NCBI GenBank assembly: GCA_965217935.1
Contig: OZ244581.1
Coordinates: 124,001-188,000 of the forward strand
Source: JBBROS01 sp965217935
GTDB taxonomy: Bacteria; Pseudomonadota; Alphaproteobacteria; Acetobacterales; Acetobacteraceae
Direction: 5' to 3'
DNA length: 64,000 nucleotides
Position 1 is the first letter of the stretch, and every line of letters starts with the position of its first letter. Below, piece by piece: positions 60,068 to 64,000 of this stretch. The notes below the pieces were generated by a model. It ran no database searches, was not told the origin of the DNA, and saw only the letters and a program-made list of their open reading frames with translations. Position numbers and translations under genes: made by a program.

Positions 60068-61009
60068 TCACGCGCCGCCTCCCTTCCTGAAGTCGAACAG
60101 CGGGATGCCCATCTTCCGGGCCTTGTCGGCGAGGTTGTCCTGGATCCCGGTGCCGGGGAACACGACGACGCCGATCGGCAGGATGTCGAGCATCTGGTCG
60201 TTGCGCTTGAACGGTGCGGCCTTGGCGTGCTTGGTCCAGTCGGGCTTGAACGCGACCTGCGCGACCTTGCGGTGGTCGGCCCAGCGAGCGGCGATCAACT
60301 CGGCGCCCTTGGGCGAACCGCCGTGCAGCAGCACCATGTTGGGGTGTTTGGCGTGGACCCGGTCGAGCGCGGCCCAGATCGCCAGGTGATCGTTGACGTC
60401 TGCTCCGCCAGTGAACGCGACCTTCGGTCCGGCGGGCAGCAGCACCTGCGTTTCGGCGCGCTTGCGGGCGGCGACGAAGTCTCTGGAGTCGATCAGCGTC
60501 GCGGTGAGCGTGCGGCGGCTGACCATCGAGCCGGAGTGCGGCCGCCAGGCTTTGCGCAGGTGGTGCTCGAAGGCGTCGGCGGCGAGGTCGCGCAGGACCT
60601 CGTGCGCGTTGCGGCGTTCGATCATCGTCAGCCCTTCGGCCAGGAGCCGCTCCAGTTCGACCGACCTCACCTCGGACCCGTCCCGCTCGCGCTGACTGCG
60701 CTGCTGCGCCTGTTCGTTGTCGTCGAGTTCACGCTCGATGCGGCCGGTGGCGCGGTGGAGGACGTTGACGATGCCCCAGAGCAGGTCTTCGACGTCGGGC
60801 TCGAGGCGGGTGTCCTGGAAGGCGGTGATGAAGGCGTCGAAGGTGTCGGCGACTACGGCTCGGAACAGGTCGGCCTCCGGCATCGGCCTCGGGTCGGGTT
60901 CGCCCTCGAACGGGCGGTGGCCGTAGAGTTGGAGTTCGGCGAGGAGGTGGGCGGTCGCGCTGGCTTCGTGGTCGGGCTCGTGGTCGTCGGTGTTGGGGTC
61001 GTGGGTCAT
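60068..61009 (-). CDS. DUF2493 (SLOG-type) protein
   Basis: 313 residues from MTHDPNTDDHEPDHEASATA. The N-terminal half is helical and acidic (LFRAVVADTFDAFITAFQDT). The C-terminal DUF2493 domain has VAFTGGADVNDHLAIWAALD, MVLLHGGSPKGAELIAARWA, FKPDWTKHAKAAPFKRNDQM and PIGVVVFPGTGIQDNLADKA, a Rossmann-like nucleotide-binding fold with conserved GG and GTG motifs. Common in alphaproteobacterial ICEs. A longer in-frame ORF to 61132 exists. Upstream carries leader B. Confidence 0.9.
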   Translation of the reverse strand: MTHDPNTDDHEPDHEASATAHLLAELQLYGHRPFEGEPDPRPMPEADLFRAVVADTFDAFITAFQDTRLEPDVEDLLWGIVNVLHRATGRIERELDDNEQAQQRSQRERDGSEVRSVELERLLAEGLTMIERRNAHEVLRDLAADAFEHHLRKAWRPHSGSMVSRRTLTATLIDSRDFVAARKRAETQVLLPAGPKVAFTGGADVNDHLAIWAALDRVHAKHPNMVLLHGGSPKGAELIAARWADHRKVAQVAFKPDWTKHAKAAPFKRNDQMLDILPIGVVVFPGTGIQDNLADKARKMGIPLFDFRKGGGA

Positions 61010-61100
61010 GGTGGTCGCCTCCGGCAGGTCGGCCGCGCCCTTCGCGGCCTCGTGGGCGACGAAGAGCGGAGACGGGACGGGCCTGCACCGCCGCACTCTG

Positions 61101-61203
61101 GCGGCCGGAGCGCAGCGGAGGACGGCGAGCACGTCTTTCTTGCCTCGCGAGGAATGACGCGCTCGCGCGGCAGGGGAAGAAAGTCGCGCGCAGCCGTTGC
61201 CGG
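61101..61203 (-). promoter_or_regulatory. Duplicated leader B (structured), upstream of DUF2493
   Basis: Matches leader A over ~100 bp. Outer stem CTTTCTT (61183-61177) / AAGAAAG (61141-61135); the inner stem differs in sequence from copy A (TGCCGC...GCGTCA against TGACCG...CGGTCA) but still mostly pairs. The distance to the DUF2493 ATG equals that of copy A. Confidence 0.65.
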
Positions 61204-61312
61204 CCCGGACCGGCTCCGGTCCGATCGCCCCTCTCAGAGGCCAGGGGAGCGGCTCTCCTGCTGGACCGGGAACAGCCCACGGCCGCCTCGCACACCGGCG
61301 ATCACGCCACGC

Positions 61313-62368
61313 TCAGGCTGCGCGAACGCTCTCCTGTCCCGGCTTCCAGAATTGCTCGACGTCCTCTGGGGCGAGTTGCACCCGCAAGGCCGCATGGAGC
61401 GCCCCTCGTCCGAGCCGCTGGAGGTCGACATTGAAGTCGCCCAGCGCAGGGCTCAGCCGCCGCGCCTCGATTCCGGCCGCCTCTGCTCTGGTCGTCACCG
61501 ATTCCGTCGCCCGTCGTCCGGCGGGATCGTCGTCCTCTGCGACATACAGCCGGTGCAGTCCGTCCGGCAGGAGCAAGGCGTCGAGGTGGTTGGCCGAGCC
61601 CGCGGCGATCATGGGCATGGTGGGCAGCACGACCCGCAGCGACAGCATGGTCTCCAGCCCCTCGCCGACGGCCATGACCTGCGCCGCCCTGCCGATGCGG
61701 ACGCCGTGCCCGAGGATCAGCCCCATCGACCGCCGCGGCGTCAACACCGGCGCCTTCGTCCCGGACGGGTCGAGCCAGGTGCGATGGACCCCGGTGATGG
61801 CGCCGGTCGCATCGGTGGCGGCGGCGATCAACGCCGGCCAGGAGTCACGGACACCGTCGGCCGGATCGTCCTCGTCGGCCCGATAATAGCAGCGCGGATG
61901 GAACCGCAATGCCGTGCAGTCCCGCAGTTCCGTAATCCCGCGAGTGCGCAGATACGCTTCTGCGACCGTGCCTCGGATCGGCTTGCACATGGCGAACAGG
62001 CGGCGTGCGGCTTCGGGCGACCCTTGCGGAACGAGCTCGACCCGCTCGTGGCGTTCCGGCCTCGGCAGTGCAAGGAAGCGTCGCGCCTCGTCGAGGGTGT
62101 CGTGCAACGTCGTCAGCCGTTGGTTGGCGGCGATGAGGTCGAGCAGGTCGCCATGCTCGCCCGTCGCGGCGTCGGTCCACTTGCCCGCCGCGCCCTTTCC
62201 AGAGTCGGGACCGCTCAGGCGAACATAGAGGCTCCGGCCGGGCGAGTTCTCGACGTCGCCCGCGAGCCAGTAGCGGCCTTCCCGCCGCCCGGCGGGAAGG
62301 TAGTGGCGGCACACCGCCTCGGCATCGCGCGCGAGACGGTGGGCCAGGTCGGCGGCTGCGCTGTCCAT
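61313..62368 (-). CDS. Toprim domain-containing protein
   Basis: 351 residues. The N-terminal part (HYLPAGRREGRYWLAGDVEN, GKWTDAATGEHGDLLDLIAA) is of the DUF7146/CHC2-like type. The toprim domain follows: VMAVGEGLETMLSLRVVLPT (catalytic Glu), LYVAEDDDPAGRRATESV (DxD-like). These are DNA primase/topoisomerase-fold proteins of mobile elements, possibly priming transferred strands. 4 bp from the helicase gene; one transcript. Confidence 0.88.
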   Translation of the reverse strand: MDSAAADLAHRLARDAEAVCRHYLPAGRREGRYWLAGDVENSPGRSLYVRLSGPDSGKGAAGKWTDAATGEHGDLLDLIAANQRLTTLHDTLDEARRFLALPRPERHERVELVPQGSPEAARRLFAMCKPIRGTVAEAYLRTRGITELRDCTALRFHPRCYYRADEDDPADGVRDSWPALIAAATDATGAITGVHRTWLDPSGTKAPVLTPRRSMGLILGHGVRIGRAAQVMAVGEGLETMLSLRVVLPTMPMIAAGSANHLDALLLPDGLHRLYVAEDDDPAGRRATESVTTRAEAAGIEARRLSPALGDFNVDLQRLGRGALHAALRVQLAPEDVEQFWKPGQESVRAA

Positions 62369-62372
62369 GGCG

Positions 62373-64000
62373 TCAGGCCGCGGCGCTGACGGTCGACGCC
62401 TTGGCGATCACTCGCGCGAGCGGGTGCCGGTCCATCAGCACCGACAGGATGGTCGGACCCTGCGCGCCGACGGGCACGAACAGCCGCAACCGCCAGCTGA
62501 TGATCTCGGACACGAGCCCGGTGGCCTTCAGCCGGCCGACCATGCCGTCGGTGAACCCGGCCAGCTCCACGCGCTGGACGCCCATGACGAGGGAGCGGCG
62601 GACAGTGAGCCCGTCCGCGAGCTGGAGCATCGCCCCGCGACCCAGCACCTCGTTCCACGCTTCGTCGGGCGACAAGGCGGGCGCCTCGACCCCGAGCGCG
62701 TCCGCGACCCAGGCCGGCGACACCAGCCGCCCGATCACCCGCTCGCCGTCGTCGGTCTGGAGGCGGTAGACCCGGCAGCCGTCCTCGGGCAGCCGACGCC
62801 AGATCGGCAGCAGCAGCCCGGTCACGACGTGAAACGTGCTCTCCACGAACTCGGGCAAGCCGTCCAACTCGGCGGTCCAGGCGGCGGCGAACGCCGCGCG
62901 GTCGACCTCCTCCCAGTGCGACCCGGCGAGCGCCGCCTCGCTCAGGTTCTTTCGCTCCGTCGGTCGGATCAGGCGCACTCGCCGCTCGACGTCACCGTCG
63001 TCGAGCGTGACGCTGGCAGCCGGGACCTGCACGGCGGCATGGCCGGATCGTGCGTTGACCAGCGGCCGGGTCCGCGGCTCCTCGACCCTGGCCAGGGCGT
63101 CGGCCAGCGACAGCGCGTCGGTGCGGTCGCGCCGGGCCACAGTGAACGCCTGCGTCTCGGCTCCCGTGCCCGGGTGCGTGTAGACGCTGCGCCGGTCGAC
63201 GATCCGCAGGCTCTCCGCCGTGACGGTCTCGACGCCGAGGTCGTAACTGCCGGCCGCGATCGCCGCTTCGACGCGTGCGGTGAGCAGACCGTCGAACACC
63301 TCGAACAGCAGGTTCTGCAACTCGATGGTGAGCGCCAGCACCCGGTTGAGGAACTGGGTGATCGGCGGCAGCTCTTCGCGCACCGCGCCGTCGCGGGTCG
63401 TGAGCGACAGCCCCGTCGCGTCCTCGAAGCGGCCTAGCGAGCAGCCTTCGACCTTGCCGAGCAACAGCAGCGTGTAGAGCTGGCGCAGCGCCGCGCGCGC
63501 GTATTCGCTCTCCAGGTTGTCCGAGGCGCGGAACAGGCCCTGGCCGCCGGTCTGGCGCTGGCCGCGCGTGATCGCGCCCAAGGTGTCGAGCCGACGGGCG
63601 ATGGTCGAAATGAACCGCTTTTCGCCGCGCACGTCGGTGGCGATCGGCCGGAACAGCGGTGGCTGCGCCTGGTGGGTGCGGTTGGTGCGTCCGAGCCCCT
63701 GGATGGCGGCGTCGGCCTTCCAGCCGGCCTCGAGCAGGTAGTGGACCCGCAGCCGCCGGTTCTTCGCGCCGAGATCGGCGTGGTAGCTGCGCCCGGTGCC
63801 GCCCGCCTCGGAGAACACAAGGATGCGCTTGTCGTCGTTCTGGAAGGCCGAGGTCTCGGCGAGGTTGGCCCCGGCGGGGCGGCCCTCGACAACGAGGCGC
63901 TGCACGCCATCGTCGCCGCGCTTGCGCACGATCCGCCGCGAGCGCCCGGTCACCTCGGCGACCTGGTCGGTCCCGAACCGTTGCACGATCTGGTCGAGCG
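62373..64000 (-). CDS. Strawberry-notch-type helicase, partial (C-terminal part)
   Basis: Runs off the right edge, so the N-terminus and the ATP-binding motifs are not in the window. Visible: NDDKRILVFSEAGGTGRSYH, HYLLEAGWKADAAIQGLGRT (motif VI QGLGRTNR, followed by THQAQPPLFRPI) and the long C-terminal domain (LEQGDVERRV-type, WRLRLFVPVGAQGPTILSVL). Such SNF2-like proteins of over 1400 residues are standard ICE genes in alphaproteobacteria. Same operon as the toprim gene. Confidence 0.88.
   Translation of the reverse strand, partial: LDQIVQRFGTDQVAEVTGRSRRIVRKRGDDGVQRLVVEGRPAGANLAETSAFQNDDKRILVFSEAGGTGRSYHADLGAKNRRLRVHYLLEAGWKADAAIQGLGRTNRTHQAQPPLFRPIATDVRGEKRFISTIARRLDTLGAITRGQRQTGGQGLFRASDNLESEYARAALRQLYTLLLLGKVEGCSLGRFEDATGLSLTTRDGAVREELPPITQFLNRVLALTIELQNLLFEVFDGLLTARVEAAIAAGSYDLGVETVTAESLRIVDRRSVYTHPGTGAETQAFTVARRDRTDALSLADALARVEEPRTRPLVNARSGHAAVQVPAASVTLDDGDVERRVRLIRPTERKNLSEAALAGSHWEEVDRAAFAAAWTAELDGLPEFVESTFHVVTGLLLPIWRRLPEDGCRVYRLQTDDGERVIGRLVSPAWVADALGVEAPALSPDEAWNEVLGRGAMLQLADGLTVRRSLVMGVQRVELAGFTDGMVGRLKATGLVSEIISWRLRLFVPVGAQGPTILSVLMDRHPLARVIAKASTVSAAA

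Noticed and set aside
60035..62389. 784-codon plus-strand frame
   Set aside because: Antisense to DUF2493 and toprim genes; no motifs.
1..64000. CRISPR arrays, rRNA operons, complete tRNAs
   Set aside because: No regularly spaced repeat-spacer series and no rRNA or tRNA sequence was seen by reading both strands.

Overview
The window is GC-rich DNA from an alphaproteobacterium. The lpxL/lpxK/waaA/DUF374 lipid A block, the GMC-oxidoreductase/cytochrome c block and the codon usage would suit an Acetobacteraceae-like organism, but that family-level call is inference. About 0-11.7 kb is well-kept chromosome: lipid A and Kdo genes with a glycosyltransferase and an LpxH-type phosphoesterase, a Tim44-domain membrane protein, and a periplasmic dehydrogenase cluster (cytochrome c, VOC protein, Tat-exported small subunit, GMC flavoprotein). 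Every gene there is intact.

From 12 to 31.4 kb lies accessory DNA full of broken genes and insertion sequences. It holds an RraA/SDR/glutamine-amidotransferase/homoserine-dehydrogenase-like/LysR group, a haloacid dehalogenase gene split by an ISAzo13-type element, an IS3 element (copy 1), an MFS/NAD(P)-binding/TetR module with a clear operator, two SDR genes each cut by one in-frame stop, and a nested IS tower (IS630 remnant <- IS3 remnant <- IS21 <- IS3 and IS5) with a second IS5 beside it.

guaA (31.5-33.0 kb) is intact. A P4-type tyrosine integrase starts 315 bp after its stop codon. Everything to its right reads as an integrated genomic island or integrative-conjugative-type element that continues beyond the window. 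The guaA-proximal part (33.4-45.1 kb) is cargo: NAD(P)-binding oxidoreductases, a DJ-1 protein, a carboxymuconolactone decarboxylase, a tautomerase, and AraC/GlxA/TetR/MmyB regulators, largely as divergent regulator-oxidoreductase pairs. IS3 copy 2 then truncates the relaxase gene. After it come the backbone genes: lytic transglycosylase, TraF-type S26 peptidase, DUF2840, RHH protein, ParA, RepA with iteron-like repeats inside its coding sequence, a HTH protein, a CDF transporter, DUF2285-type proteins, an XRE regulator, DUF736, an SRAP protein, DUF2493, a toprim protein, and a strawberry-notch-type helicase that runs off the right edge.

The most interesting unexplained signal is a pair of ~100-bp sequences at 55861-55960 and 61101-61203. 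They lie at the same distance (126 nt, arm to start codon) upstream of the DUF736 and DUF2493 genes. Both can form the same nested hairpin, with a conserved outer stem and partly compensated inner-stem changes. Other notable points: three SDR genes each broken by a single stop codon where a tyrosine is expected; two genes whose natural start position reads ATA or ATT; five copies of TGACGGTA between guaA and the integrase; and a cargo SDR gene inserted between ~115-bp direct repeats. Single-base frameshifts are unusually common to the right of 12 kb and absent to the left, which argues for real decay, although sequencing error cannot be excluded from the sequence alone.
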